The translations under genes and the position numbers were made by a program. The notes beneath the pieces are model-generated. The model searched no databases. It was given only the letters and a program-made list of their open reading frames with translations, and was not told the DNA's origin. Of a stretch of 64,000 nucleotides of DNA, positions 30,874 to 39,963 are shown in pieces. The DNA comes from an uncultured Pantoea sp. (GTDB lineage Bacteria > Pseudomonadota > Gammaproteobacteria > Enterobacterales > Enterobacteriaceae), in contig CAJYKU010000002.1 of NCBI GenBank assembly GCA_913775175.1, forward strand, positions 38,332-102,331, in the 5' to 3' direction. Positions within the stretch are counted from its first letter, which is position 1. Each line of letters opens with the position of its first letter.

Positions 30874-33391
30874 TTTTAACCGGGCGCAATTCTCACTTTC
30901 AGCGGTTTCTGCTGCGGTACTGTTCTATTTTTCATCCTGTGCTGACGCTCAGGAAACGGCAGTCAAGCCGGCAGTCAGCGATGAATACTATTTTGACGCA
31001 TCACTGTTTAAAGGCAGTGATGTTGATCAGCAGGCTTTAGCGAAGCTTGCTAAACCTGACGCAGTATTACCGGGTGATTACCAGCTTGATGTCTATGTAA
31101 ACCGGCAGTTTCTGGGCCGGTTTCCGGTCAGTGTCAAAACACATGCCGATGGGGAGGCTCCCTGCTTCTCAGAAAACCTGATTAGCAACATCGGCTTTAA
31201 AAACCATCGACCACAGGCGGTCAGTAGTCAGCAATGTCTGTTTCTGGCTGATGTGGAGCCTCAGGCATCCGCACATCTTGCCATCTCTGCTTTCAGGCTG
31301 GATGTAACTGTTCCGCAATCACTGCTGATTAAAAAGCCACGCGGCTGGATCGACCCGGCAGACTATGACACCGGCACTAATATCGGCTTTGCCAACTATC
31401 TGGCGAACTATTATCACGTCTCATATTCTGGTCAGAGCATCAGTAATCAGGATTCTGCATGGCTATCGCTGAATGGCGGGATTAACGTTGGCACCTGGCA
31501 GTATCGTCAGACAGGATCGGCTACATGGAATCAGCAACAGGGCGCATCCTGGCATACAGTGAGAGGTTACGTTCAGCGTCCTGTACCCGCAATTTTAAGC
31601 GAGTTTATGGCCGGGCAGCTGATCACCAATGGCACCTTTTTTTCAGGCTTAAGTTATAACGGCCTCAACCTTTCAACTTCACAGGCGATGCTGCCCGACA
31701 CACAACAGGGCTATGCGCCAGTTATTCGTGGCATCGCGAATACCAACGCAAAAATCTCGGTGCGCCAGAATGGCAGCGAGATCTATCAGACCACTGTTCC
31801 GCCCGGAGCATTTGAGATAACGGATCTGAGCCCTACCAGCAGCAGCGGGGACTTACAGGTTGAAGTTACTGAAGCCGATGGCTCAGTTAAAAAATTTATC
31901 GTTCCCTTCTCTGCCGTTCCTGAGTCTATCCGCCCCGGAATATCGCGCTATAACCTGGCAATCGGTAAAACACGCCGCATGCGGGAAGATGCTAACTTTG
32001 GCGATGTGATCTATCAACGCGGTCTGACAAACGCCATTACAGGAAACGGCGGCGTGCGTATTTCAGAAGGATATCTCTCAACGGTATTAGGAGGCGTCTA
32101 TGCCAGCGAGTTCGGCGCACTGGGATCAGATATTACCTATTCCCGGGCATCGATGTCGGAGGATGAGACGCTGCAGGGCTGGATGAGTCGCGTCAGCTGG
32201 AGCAAAACGTTTGCCACATCGGGCACCACCGTTTCGCTGGCAAGCTATCGCTACTCCACCGCTGGCTATCGTGATTTAGCCAGCATTCTGGGATTGCGTT
32301 ATGACACGCTCAGCAGTGGGAACTGGCTGCAGTATGCCAGCGACCAGCAGGAAAGATTTGACGTTACCATGAGCCAGAATATGGATAGCCTTGGCAATGT
32401 CTTTATTACTGCTGCTACGCAAAGCTATCGAAACGGGCGGTCACGCGATACACAGTACCAGGTTGGCTACAGTAAAAGCTTTGATCGTGGTATGGCATTA
32501 AGCCTTGCGGTAAATCGTCAGCGAACCGGCAGCTACGAGAGCAGCGGTTCACAGGAGACGGCTGTGTCTGCCACCTTCTCAATTCCGTTGTTTCCGGAGA
32601 GTGCGCGCGGCACATCTCTGAATACCACTTACAACCATAGTGATACCGGCGGCAGTCAGTATCAGGCATCTTTATCAGGCGCAGCAGATGAGCAGCAGCT
32701 CACCACTTACAGCGTCAGCGCCATGCACGATCAGCAACTTAATCAGAACACCTTAAGTGGCAGCCTGCAAAATCGTCAGCCCAAAGTCACGCTGGGCATA
32801 AATGGCTCAGCCGGCAGAAACTACTGGCAGCTTTCCGGTAATGCACAGGGGGCAGCAGCACTGCATGCTGGCGGCCTCACCTTTGGACCTTATCTCGGCA
32901 ACACTTTTGCCCTGGTCGAAGCGAAAGGTGCCGAGGGTGCCGAGCTGTTCAGCTCACCCCAGAGCAAAATTGACAGCAGCGGCTATGCGCTTATCCCGTC
33001 GATGACGCCCTATCGCTATAACAGCGTCTCGCTGGATCCGGCGGGAATGACAGGCAATGCCGAAATTCTGGACAGCCAGCAGCGGGTTGCGCCGGTTGCT
33101 GGTGCTGTCAGCAAAATGACGTTCAGAACCAGAACCGGCACCGCAATGCTAATCACGGTACGTACACAACAGGGTAAAAATATTCCTATGGGATCGATGG
33201 TATATGACGAAAGTGGCAACTCTGCCGGTATTGCCGGTCAGGGCGGACAGATCTATGTGCGTGCTGAACATGAGCGCGGCTATTTTCAGGTTGCCTGGGG
33301 AGATAATTCTCAGTGCCGCATTCCCTATTCACTGACCGAGGCGGAACGCAAAATGACGCTGGTCAACCTGACTGCCAGCTGTGAGGGATAA
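30839..33391 (+). CDS. Outer-membrane fimbrial usher
   Basis: Secretes and assembles pilins through a 24-strand beta-barrel in the outer membrane. The product has about 850 residues: signal peptide (through ADAQ near residue 38), N-terminal chaperone-binding domain (DEYYFDASLFKG, PGDYQLDVYVN), barrel with plug (QNGSEIYQTTVPPGAFEITD), and C-terminal domains ending in a Cys pair region (NSQCRIPYSL and NLTASCEG). The start at 30839 is chosen because AGGT lies 8 nt upstream; ATGs at 30833 and 30857 are alternatives. It overlaps the first chaperone by 35 bp and the adhesin frame follows almost directly. Confidence 0.93.
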   Translation: MVLTLKMQGICNFNRAQFSLSAVSAAVLFYFSSCADAQETAVKPAVSDEYYFDASLFKGSDVDQQALAKLAKPDAVLPGDYQLDVYVNRQFLGRFPVSVKTHADGEAPCFSENLISNIGFKNHRPQAVSSQQCLFLADVEPQASAHLAISAFRLDVTVPQSLLIKKPRGWIDPADYDTGTNIGFANYLANYYHVSYSGQSISNQDSAWLSLNGGINVGTWQYRQTGSATWNQQQGASWHTVRGYVQRPVPAILSEFMAGQLITNGTFFSGLSYNGLNLSTSQAMLPDTQQGYAPVIRGIANTNAKISVRQNGSEIYQTTVPPGAFEITDLSPTSSSGDLQVEVTEADGSVKKFIVPFSAVPESIRPGISRYNLAIGKTRRMREDANFGDVIYQRGLTNAITGNGGVRISEGYLSTVLGGVYASEFGALGSDITYSRASMSEDETLQGWMSRVSWSKTFATSGTTVSLASYRYSTAGYRDLASILGLRYDTLSSGNWLQYASDQQERFDVTMSQNMDSLGNVFITAATQSYRNGRSRDTQYQVGYSKSFDRGMALSLAVNRQRTGSYESSGSQETAVSATFSIPLFPESARGTSLNTTYNHSDTGGSQYQASLSGAADEQQLTTYSVSAMHDQQLNQNTLSGSLQNRQPKVTLGINGSAGRNYWQLSGNAQGAAALHAGGLTFGPYLGNTFALVEAKGAEGAELFSSPQSKIDSSGYALIPSMTPYRYNSVSLDPAGMTGNAEILDSQQRVAPVAGAVSKMTFRTRTGTAMLITVRTQQGKNIPMGSMVYDESGNSAGIAGQGGQIYVRAEHERGYFQVAWGDNSQCRIPYSLTEAERKMTLVNLTASCEG

Positions 33392-33392
33392 A

Positions 33393-34718
33393 GTGAAACC
33401 GTTAACTATTCTGCTGACACTACTGTTACTGTTTTCAGGTATCGCCGCGCTGCCTGCATGGGCCACCTGCGCAAGCACCGGAGCTTCGCAAACCGAGGAT
33501 GATCGCACGGCGCTGATCCCTTTTGGCAAAGTGAATTTGTTTGATACCTACTTTTCACCGGTTGGCTCTTTGCTGGGTAGTGTTACTGTACCCTCAACAA
33601 ACTATACCTTTGGCAGCGCAACCGCTGCGACCGTACTCTGGACCTGCGACCAGAGCGATCTTCCGAATATCTATTTTCTGATTGCCACCAACGGCGACGA
33701 TCGCATAGGCGGATTTTATGATATTGGCAAACCCGATGGACTGAGTGACGTCTATGCAACCTACTTTGCGTACGTCGGGCTAAAACTCACGATGAACAGC
33801 CTGGCGGTGACGCGCTACTGGCAAAAGATACCAGTGACCAGTTATGCTACCTCCGGGACAAAAATCCAGATCCGTCTGCAGGATATTCCCCCGATGCAGG
33901 CGGAGCTTTATCGAGTCAGTTCGCTGCCCGGAACCAGTGCTGCATCCTCTTTTTGCGGAAATAGCAACACCAATGGCAGTGGCATCGTCTATGGCTCCAC
34001 CGCCGGCGTCAATTACAAATGCACACAGCCCAATGCCTATATTCAGTTACATGGGCCCGGCCTGTCGACAGATGAAGTTGGTCAGGACAGCGCCTATAAC
34101 TGGCGCTTTTGGGGAGCAGACAACGGTTTTGGTTACGGTATGCGGGCAGTTAACCAGCTCTACAACACGCCTACCTGCGTGGTGCGTAATGCCACACCGC
34201 TGGTGGCGCTGCCGGTTATATCGGTCAGCGAACTCAATAATAACCTTTCCAGCTCCGCAAGTTTCTCTGTCAATGTTGAGTGCAGTAATAGCGTGGCCTC
34301 AGGTACGGCGACGTCGCAAACAGCGCTGGGTTTCCAGGTTTCGCCGGGCGCGTATAGCGCTGCCAGCTCGCTGGGTCTGGTTAATAGCTCGGGAGGCGTA
34401 AGCATGCTGCTTTCGGATGATTATTCTGCCAGTGCCATGGCAAAAGGCGTAGGGATCACGCTGGCTTATGCCAGTGCGCCATCAACGCCCTTAACGCTGA
34501 TTGGGCAAACGGGTACCGACCCGCTAAACAGCAAGTATCTGGGAAATAATGCAGGCTGGTATCCGGTACTCAATAACGCCACGGCTACCGGCAGCAGTGC
34601 ATCGGGGTATACCAACTATTCATATAACTTTGTCGCCACTCTGAAAAAAATCAGTGGCCAGACGGTGACAGCAGGCAAAGTCAGAGCCACCGCAACAGTG
34701 ATGGTGAAAGTGCAATGA
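33393..34718 (+). CDS. Two-domain fimbrial tip adhesin candidate
   Basis: A 441-residue secreted protein, much longer than a pilin. GTG start at 33393 with GAGGGA 4 nt upstream; an earlier in-frame GTG at 33381 is possible. Signal peptide (VKPLTILLTLLLLFSGIAAL..., cleavage near AWA). The N-terminal half (to about residue 250) has four or more Cys and Trp/Tyr-rich stretches (NWRFWGADNGFGYGM) suggestive of a receptor-binding domain. The C-terminal part is pilin-like: PTCVVRNATPLVALPVISVS, VECSN and a final ATVMVKVQ strand. It starts 1 bp after the usher stop and overlaps the second chaperone by ATGA. The ligand cannot be read from sequence. Confidence 0.82.
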   Translation: MKPLTILLTLLLLFSGIAALPAWATCASTGASQTEDDRTALIPFGKVNLFDTYFSPVGSLLGSVTVPSTNYTFGSATAATVLWTCDQSDLPNIYFLIATNGDDRIGGFYDIGKPDGLSDVYATYFAYVGLKLTMNSLAVTRYWQKIPVTSYATSGTKIQIRLQDIPPMQAELYRVSSLPGTSAASSFCGNSNTNGSGIVYGSTAGVNYKCTQPNAYIQLHGPGLSTDEVGQDSAYNWRFWGADNGFGYGMRAVNQLYNTPTCVVRNATPLVALPVISVSELNNNLSSSASFSVNVECSNSVASGTATSQTALGFQVSPGAYSAASSLGLVNSSGGVSMLLSDDYSASAMAKGVGITLAYASAPSTPLTLIGQTGTDPLNSKYLGNNAGWYPVLNNATATGSSASGYTNYSYNFVATLKKISGQTVTAGKVRATATVMVKVQ

Positions 34719-35413
34719 GGTATCTGACTTTTTTGCTTATCAGCCTGTGTCTGGTTAACCCTGCGCTGGCTGGTGTTATGCCCTCTCACTCACGTGTGGT
34801 TTACGAAGAAAATAGCCGTGAGAAATCGTTAATGCTGGCAAACACCAACAATTATCCGGTTGTCGTGCAAACCTGGGTGGATAAGGGTGAGGGCACGCCC
34901 GATAGCAGCAACATTCCTTTTGTCACTATTCCACCCGTTTTCCGGCTTGAGCCGCAGGGAATAAAAGGTATTCGCATTATCTACAACCACTCTGCGCTGC
35001 CGAGCGACAGAGAATCGCTTTACTGGTTTAATATTTATGAAATACCACCAGAAAAGAAAGGCGCAGATAAAGATAACAGTGTGCTGGTCACCATGAATAC
35101 GCAGATTAAACTTTTCTACCGTCCTGCGGGTTTACATATCACCCCGGAAGAAGCAATTGCCAGAGTAAGCTGCCAGCGAAGCGCTGCAAAGACACTGCGG
35201 TGTCATAATCCTTCTCCGCTACACCTGTCGATTGTAGCGGTGGAACTGCAATCATCATCAGGCCCGGCCAGAGCGCTGGACAGCGATCTGTTGATCGCAC
35301 CGTTAAGCGATAAAACATTACACTTCGACCGCGATATGCCAGCACTATTTAACCTGAACTTTCGCTATATCAATGATGCAGGCGATCAACTTACCTATAC
35401 CTCACAGCAGTAG
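34715..35413 (+). CDS. Fimbrial periplasmic chaperone (second copy)
   Basis: A second PapD-like chaperone of 232 residues, same length as the first but clearly diverged from it. Signal peptide MRYLTFLLISLCLVNPALA; motifs PPVFRLEPQGIKGIRIIYN, PSDRESLYWFNIYEIPP and TQIKLFYRPAGL. It overlaps the adhesin stop by ATGA, suggesting translational coupling and dedicated service to the adhesin. Two Cys (CQRS...LRCHN) near residues 150-165 could form a disulphide. Last gene of the operon. Confidence 0.9.
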   Translation: MRYLTFLLISLCLVNPALAGVMPSHSRVVYEENSREKSLMLANTNNYPVVVQTWVDKGEGTPDSSNIPFVTIPPVFRLEPQGIKGIRIIYNHSALPSDRESLYWFNIYEIPPEKKGADKDNSVLVTMNTQIKLFYRPAGLHITPEEAIARVSCQRSAAKTLRCHNPSPLHLSIVAVELQSSSGPARALDSDLLIAPLSDKTLHFDRDMPALFNLNFRYINDAGDQLTYTSQQ

Positions 35414-35433
35414 CTTTTCAGGATATCATAAGT

Positions 35434-35484
35434 GCATAAGCAGCAGTAAGAGCAGTGAGTTATCTCTCTTACTGCTGCTTATGC
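35434..35484 (+). terminator. Perfect 19-bp inverted repeat at the fimbrial operon end
   Basis: GCATAAGCAGCAGTAAGAG is repeated as its exact reverse complement after a 13-nt loop, 20 bp after the last stop. No T-run follows, so it may stabilise the 3' end or terminate with Rho rather than act as a classic terminator. Confidence 0.6.
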
Positions 35485-36107
35485 TTCAGCAATAGAAATC
35501 TCTGTTTGCTTTATAGCATGTTCACTTTCCTGACTGTTACCCTATCCTGTGAGTAGAAACATCACGGCGAAAAGCAGGAAGTCAGCATTTGCCAGTCTTG
35601 CTGTCAAAATAGTATCTGTTGATTTTATTAGCGTTTACTTCCGGTAATTTGATTTACGGCATTCATTTTTTCTTTTTCCTTTATATTTGTATCAAAATAA
35701 TTAATCGCAACAAAAAAATAGCAGTATTTTTTTATGATTCGCTATGTTATGAATAATAAGGATAATTTACTTGCTCTATAGTTAAAGCAGCGCTGAGTCG
35801 TTGGCAGAAGAACAGAAAATCAGAAAAAAATCTGTTTTTTTACAATAAAATCATATTATTAATAAAATTCATTTCAGTTTATCTTGACACTAAGCGATAT
35901 TTGACAAGCAAGAGTTAAGAGTGGTAGCTTGAGTTATAGGTTTCGGTTCTCTCAGAACGTAACCTGACCGCAGGCTTAGAATAAGCTGCACTCCTCGCTA
36001 TATCTTAGCGTTATTCAGTTGTTTTACCTGCAACAACTTAATATAAAAAATCATTTATTTTTGTAACGAACAAGGAGATAAGCCCCGAAACTTTTATATC
36101 TACTTCT
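35485..36107. other. AT-rich intergenic region
   Basis: About 620 bp with long A/T runs (35640-35890) and no intact gene. The segment 35880-36000 could hold promoter elements for the small fimbrial-like gene downstream, but no consensus pair is convincing. Confidence 0.55.
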
Positions 36108-36117
36108 GGAGAGAATC

Positions 36118-36432
36118 ATAAATAGTAAAGTTACCGGCATATATAACGCAGGCGTTATATTCTGCACACTTACCTTTGCCTCAATTATTAATGCAGCCAG
36201 CAGTGGCACTGTGACTTTCACAGGATTTATAGCCGAAGCAACCTGCACGGCAAAAGCATTTAATAAAATGGTAAAAACAACCTGCATACGCGATCAAAAG
36301 GTTACAACAAGTAATATTGAATTTGATAAAAAACATACCTACCCACTTGCAGGAAGCGTAATATCCACAGCATTACTCAGGCATATTAATGAAAAAAACA
36401 ATATCGCTATACTGATTTTAAACTACGAATAA
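36118..36432 (+). CDS. Small fimbrial-like secreted protein with apparent AUA start
   Basis: A 104-codon frame that reads as a small secreted pilin-like protein: signal peptide (NSKVTGIYNAGVIFCTLTFA, cleavage near NAA-SSG), then SGTVTFTGFIAEATC, the usual first strand and Cys of type 1 pilins, a second Cys in TTCIRD, and an end at ILILNYE. At the position where ATG is expected there is ATA (36118-36120), 6 nt after GGAG at 36108-36111. An upstream in-frame stop lies at 36079. The next usable start is GTG at 36211, which would delete the signal peptide and has no ribosome-binding site. Either the gene uses AUA, is silenced by an ATG to ATA change, or the base is an error. It stands alone. Confidence 0.5.
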   Translation: MNSKVTGIYNAGVIFCTLTFASIINAASSGTVTFTGFIAEATCTAKAFNKMVKTTCIRDQKVTTSNIEFDKKHTYPLAGSVISTALLRHINEKNNIAILILNYE

Positions 36433-37042
36433 AATTAATTTCCAGACTTGCCCTTTATGGATTTATAAGGGTGTTAATTACAAGCAGCTGAAATTTTTAT
36501 TCGCTACCCCAATTCTGGTGAGCCAGATAGCCCGCCAGAATTTTTACTCTTTAGTAGCAGCACTTGTCATAGATACTTCCCCCCAGGTTAGGGCTTATTA
36601 TCAATGCCATTAGCCGTTCTCTTTTTGACACAGATATTCACACTGCTTAAATTGCGCAGGTACTATGCTATCTGTGATGATGAAATGCAGAAACAGCCGA
36701 TAGTCTGCACTGTTGTGACATAACGCTTAGCTGCTTTCTGGTCACTAAGTGCTATTGTCGCACGGTAGCAGTGCAGAGATCTGCGCCCAGCCTGCGGCTG
36801 ACAGCGATTGGAGCTCGCCCTTTGCCGGCAATGTTGCACAACACAGGTGCCGGTTTTAGCGAATGTGCCGCTTTCCGGGCCTGCTATTCAGCCGCTATCT
36901 CTACGCCAGTGGTATAGAAGATATCTGCCTGTATCGCTGCTGCTCTGTTAGCCAATCTCGGGCGCGCATCCGGTCAATACTTTTGTCACAACAGACGCAG
37001 GCTGGCGCACTCTATCCGGTTTACATTTAAAGGAGCACTGCC
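36433..37042. other. Intergenic region, no gene recognised
   Basis: About 600 bp without a convincing frame; a 40-codon frame from 36604 has no features. The composition becomes GC-richer after about 36750. The last bases hold AAGGAG 7 nt before the GTG of the next gene. Confidence 0.5.
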
Positions 37043-37726
37043 GTGTTGCATGGAGAATCACATAAAATTGCGCGTTCTGGCTGGCTTCGGGCAGCCGTGC
37101 TGGGCGCTAATGACGGTATTGTTTCTACCGCCAGTCTTCTTACCGGCGTGGCAGCAGCCAGCAGCAGCGCCGAAAATATTCTGCTGGCAGGTGTGGCTGG
37201 CGTTGTCGCTGGCGCCATGTCGATGGCGACCGGCGAATATGTTTCAGTTTCATCACAGGCAGATACCGAACGTGCGGCGATCGCTGAAGAGCAGGCTGAA
37301 CTGGACGACAATTTTGTGGGTGAAACCCATGAGCTGGCCTCAATTTACCGGCAGCGTGGCCTGAGTGCTGAACTGGCGCACGATGTGGCGGTCGCACTGA
37401 TGCAGCATGATGCGCTGGATGCGCATACACGAGATGAACTCGGAATATCTGAGCACTCCAGCGCCCGCCCACTTCAGGCCGCACTGTTCTCGGCAGGCAG
37501 TTTTGCCGCAGGTGCATTCATTCCGTTGCTGGCTGCTGTTGCGGGCTCAGGCATTACAGGTATTGTTTTGTCTACCCTGCTGGCTCTGATTGTTCTTGGC
37601 ATTGTATCGGCGCGGGCCGGTGGCGCGCCGGTATTTCGTAGCGTGGTTCGCGTCAGCTTCTGGAGTAGTCTGGCAATGGCGGCATCGGGATTAACCGGAA
37701 CCCTGTTTGGTCACTTTGTTGGCTGA
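37043..37726 (+). CDS. VIT-family membrane transporter (VIT1/CCC1-like)
   Basis: A 227-residue membrane protein of the VIT1/CCC1 family, which in plants and yeast moves Fe2+ and Mn2+ into vacuoles; bacterial members are thought to export or buffer these metals. GTG start with AAGGAG 7 nt upstream. Seen: RAAVLGANDGIVSTASLLTG (helix 1 with the conserved Asp), GAMSMATGEYVSVSSQ (helix 2 with Met and Glu metal ligands), a cytoplasmic acidic helical domain (residues about 75-140, Glu-rich) and three C-terminal helices ending GTLFGHFVG. It stands alone. Confidence 0.88.
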   Translation: MLHGESHKIARSGWLRAAVLGANDGIVSTASLLTGVAAASSSAENILLAGVAGVVAGAMSMATGEYVSVSSQADTERAAIAEEQAELDDNFVGETHELASIYRQRGLSAELAHDVAVALMQHDALDAHTRDELGISEHSSARPLQAALFSAGSFAAGAFIPLLAAVAGSGITGIVLSTLLALIVLGIVSARAGGAPVFRSVVRVSFWSSLAMAASGLTGTLFGHFVG

Positions 37727-37866
37727 GTAAGCGTGGTGTCAGTAACCAGATGCGTTATCCTGAGTCTGGCGTTAAACGTGGCAGCTGCAATAGCGATATA
37801 TGTATTGCCGGATAAGCTGAGCATCTGCTGCTTATCCGGTCAGTCGTAATACCTGGGAAGGATCAG

Positions 37867-38391
37867 ATGGGCACTTCACTAATAACACCTGACGATGTGG
37901 AGCAGCACCTGGATAATAATGTGATGATCGTTGATATCCGTGCGCACGATGAGTGGCGTCGGGAGCATATTGCTGGTTAGCACTCTGTTCCGGCTGAAAC
38001 ATTATCATCAGAGTGGTTTGCTAAAGAGATGCCTGCTGGCGCCGGCCAGGTAATATTTTATTGTCAGAGCGGTGTGCGAACCGGGCAATACAGCGAACAC
38101 AGGCAGCCTTTCCGGCAACGGCCCTGATTATGCAGGGTGGTCATAACGCCAGGAAAGCGGCGGGGTTATCCGGTGATCACTGACAGCCGTCAGCCATGAC
38201 CGATAATGCGTCAGGTGCAGATCGCCGCCGGCGCACTGGTGCTGTGCGGTACACTGGCTGGCACACTCTTCAGCCCGATGTTCTGCGTTATTCCCGCCTT
38301 TATTGGCGCAGGCCTGATATTTGCCGGTATAACCGGTATGTGTGGTATGGCAAAGCTGCTGGCCATAATGCCGTGGAACCGGCAGAGATAA
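37867..38391 (+). pseudogene. Broken YgaP-like rhodanese / DUF2892 membrane protein
   Basis: Starts well: GGAAGG ribosome-binding site, ATG at 37867 and a rhodanese N-terminus (MGTSLITPDDVEQHL, VDIRAHDEWRREHIAG). A TAG at 37978-37980 interrupts after 37 codons; the same frame then continues HSVPAETL and the active-site loop YCQSGVRTGQ (Cys codon at 38062). After that the similarity moves to another frame (ALIMQGGHNARKAAGL from about 38122) and back again (PVITDSRQP, stop TGA at about 38198). The last part, 38206-38391, encodes MRQVQIAAGALVLCG and a two-helix DUF2892 domain, still open. At least four lesions, so a pseudogene of a YgaP-type membrane sulfurtransferase. Confidence 0.82.
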
Positions 38392-38723
38392 GAGAACCGC
38401 TCTGTTTTCCACAGAAACTGCGGCAACAGCGTTGCTTTATTATGACGCAGCAAGCGACGGTCTGTTTATGGGCAGGCTGATTTATAGCATAGTATTAAAA
38501 AGGTTTAGCGTTCAGAGGCTGATAATATCCCGGTCATTGCAATGACCTTATTAGCGCTAAATTCTGCTCATATAACCAGATCAGGAACCGGATATCAGTT
38601 GTTGTCGCTGCAAAGCACCAGAATAATGTTTTACCGGAAAAGCAATTAAGCGTATCCGGCCACCATTATGATCAATCACGCGGTTTGCCAGCTACACCAT
38701 TCTGTCTCACAATCCCACCACAC
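38392..38723. other. Intergenic region, nothing recognised
   Basis: About 330 bp between the broken rhodanese gene and the convergent anti-sigma gene. No gene or clear terminator was seen. Confidence 0.5.
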
Positions 38724-39371
38724 CTATATTTTAGCGCTATATAAAACCGGCCCGGTTGGCTGTCCGGTGGGTGATCCCCCTTTTGGCTCCAGACTCACTG
38801 CCAGGGTGGCATTCGTTAAAAAGCGCTGTTCCGCTATGGTGATATTACTGCTGGCCCGCTCTTTTATTACGCCCAGTGAAACCGGCGACTGACCAGCCGG
38901 TATTGCCCACAGCTCAAAGCTTTTGCCCGGATTAATATCCGCGATATGTAATGGCGCAAGCTGAATACGATCGTGCGTACTGCTGACACTTACAATCCAC
39001 TGGCCCTGATTTTGATCGCTACTCAGTACCGCCAGCGGCGTCAGTGCTGGCGCGCGAAATGCCACACTATAAATCAAAACGGCAACCAGCAAACTGGCCG
39101 CAGCAAGCCAGGGGATCATTGGGCGATAACGCTTTGGGCGTCGGCTTTCCGGCAGCGAGAACGCAATACGTTTCCAGACAGTTTCAGGTGGGGTTACGGG
39201 TTTAAGCTGACTCTCCATGCCGTTAAGCAGGTTAAGCCAGCGCGCCACATACACGGCCAGTGCCGGCTCGTTTTTTAATCTGCGCTGAAAGCGTAGTTTT
39301 GCGCCACCGCGCAGCGTGCCCAGCACATACTCTGCTGCCAGTGCTTCGTCGCGCTGTTCTTTTTTGCTCAT
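38724..39371 (-). CDS. RskA-type anti-sigma factor
   Basis: A 215-residue single-pass membrane anti-sigma factor. The start at 39371 (MSKKEQRDEALAAEYVLGTL) makes an ATGA overlap with the sigma gene. Cytoplasmic sigma-binding part at about residues 1-80; one membrane helix at about 83-103 (WLAAASLLVAVLIYSVAF); periplasmic RskA domain with the signature SFELWAIPAGQSPVSLGVI. Members of this family hold the cognate ECF sigma at the membrane until regulated proteolysis. Third gene of the FAS1-sigma-anti-sigma operon. Confidence 0.87.
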   Translation of the reverse strand: MSKKEQRDEALAAEYVLGTLRGGAKLRFQRRLKNEPALAVYVARWLNLLNGMESQLKPVTPPETVWKRIAFSLPESRRPKRYRPMIPWLAAASLLVAVLIYSVAFRAPALTPLAVLSSDQNQGQWIVSVSSTHDRIQLAPLHIADINPGKSFELWAIPAGQSPVSLGVIKERASSNITIAEQRFLTNATLAVSLEPKGGSPTGQPTGPVLYSAKI

Positions 39372-39922
39372 AGCCCTACGCACTCCCGCAAATGCTCCAG
39401 ACCGCGTCGTATCCAGCTTTTAACCGACCCAACCGGCTGCTGAAACCAGTTGGCGATATCGCTATGCGACATACCCTGATAGTAGGCAAGTGAGATACTT
39501 TGCCGCTGCTCACTGCTTAAATTTTTCAGACACTGCTGCAGACGCTGAGCCTGTCCTGCGTCGCTTATCTCATCCTGTGAGGATAACGGGGATTTTACTG
39601 TCTCATCCGAAATGGGTTCGTCCAGGGTGACTTGCCGGATATAGCCGCTACGTAAGCCATCAATACAGCGATTGCGAACAATATGCGTCATCCAGGTCAG
39701 CGGCGAACTTAGCGCACTGTTAAAGGTTGCTGCGTTGTTCCATATTGTAATAAAGCAGTCGTGCAGAATATCTTCTGCCCAGGCACGATTACCCAGTGTC
39801 CGTAGCGCCACCGCAAACAGATGCGGTGACGCCAGCCGGTATACTTTTTCAAATGCGATGCGGTCGCCATTCGCAACCGCCTTCAACAATTGACTCAGTT
39901 GCTCAGCCTGATTCAGATCCAT
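39368..39922 (-). CDS. ECF RNA polymerase sigma factor (SigK-like)
   Basis: A 184-residue ECF sigma factor. Region 2 (about residues 12-85): FEKVYRLASPHLFAVALRTL, AEDILHDCFITIW and SPLTWMTHIVRNRCID for -10 recognition. Region 4 (about 125-178): LSSEQRQSISLAYYQGMSHSD and the helix-turn-helix IANWFQQPVGSVKSWIRRGL. It resembles the SigK/ECF19 group by its RskA partner and by its FAS1 neighbour. It is 41 bp downstream of the FAS1 gene and overlaps its anti-sigma gene by 4 nt. Confidence 0.9.
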   Translation of the reverse strand: MDLNQAEQLSQLLKAVANGDRIAFEKVYRLASPHLFAVALRTLGNRAWAEDILHDCFITIWNNAATFNSALSSPLTWMTHIVRNRCIDGLRSGYIRQVTLDEPISDETVKSPLSSQDEISDAGQAQRLQQCLKNLSSEQRQSISLAYYQGMSHSDIANWFQQPVGSVKSWIRRGLEHLRECVGL

Positions 39923-39963
39923 GCTATTCCCGGGAGAGTTGACTCTCTCCCGAGTATAGGCAA

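Noticed and set aside
36211..36432. GTG at 36211 as the real start of the small fimbrial-like gene
   Set aside because: It would remove the signal peptide and has no ribosome-binding site, while the frame is coding-like well upstream of it.
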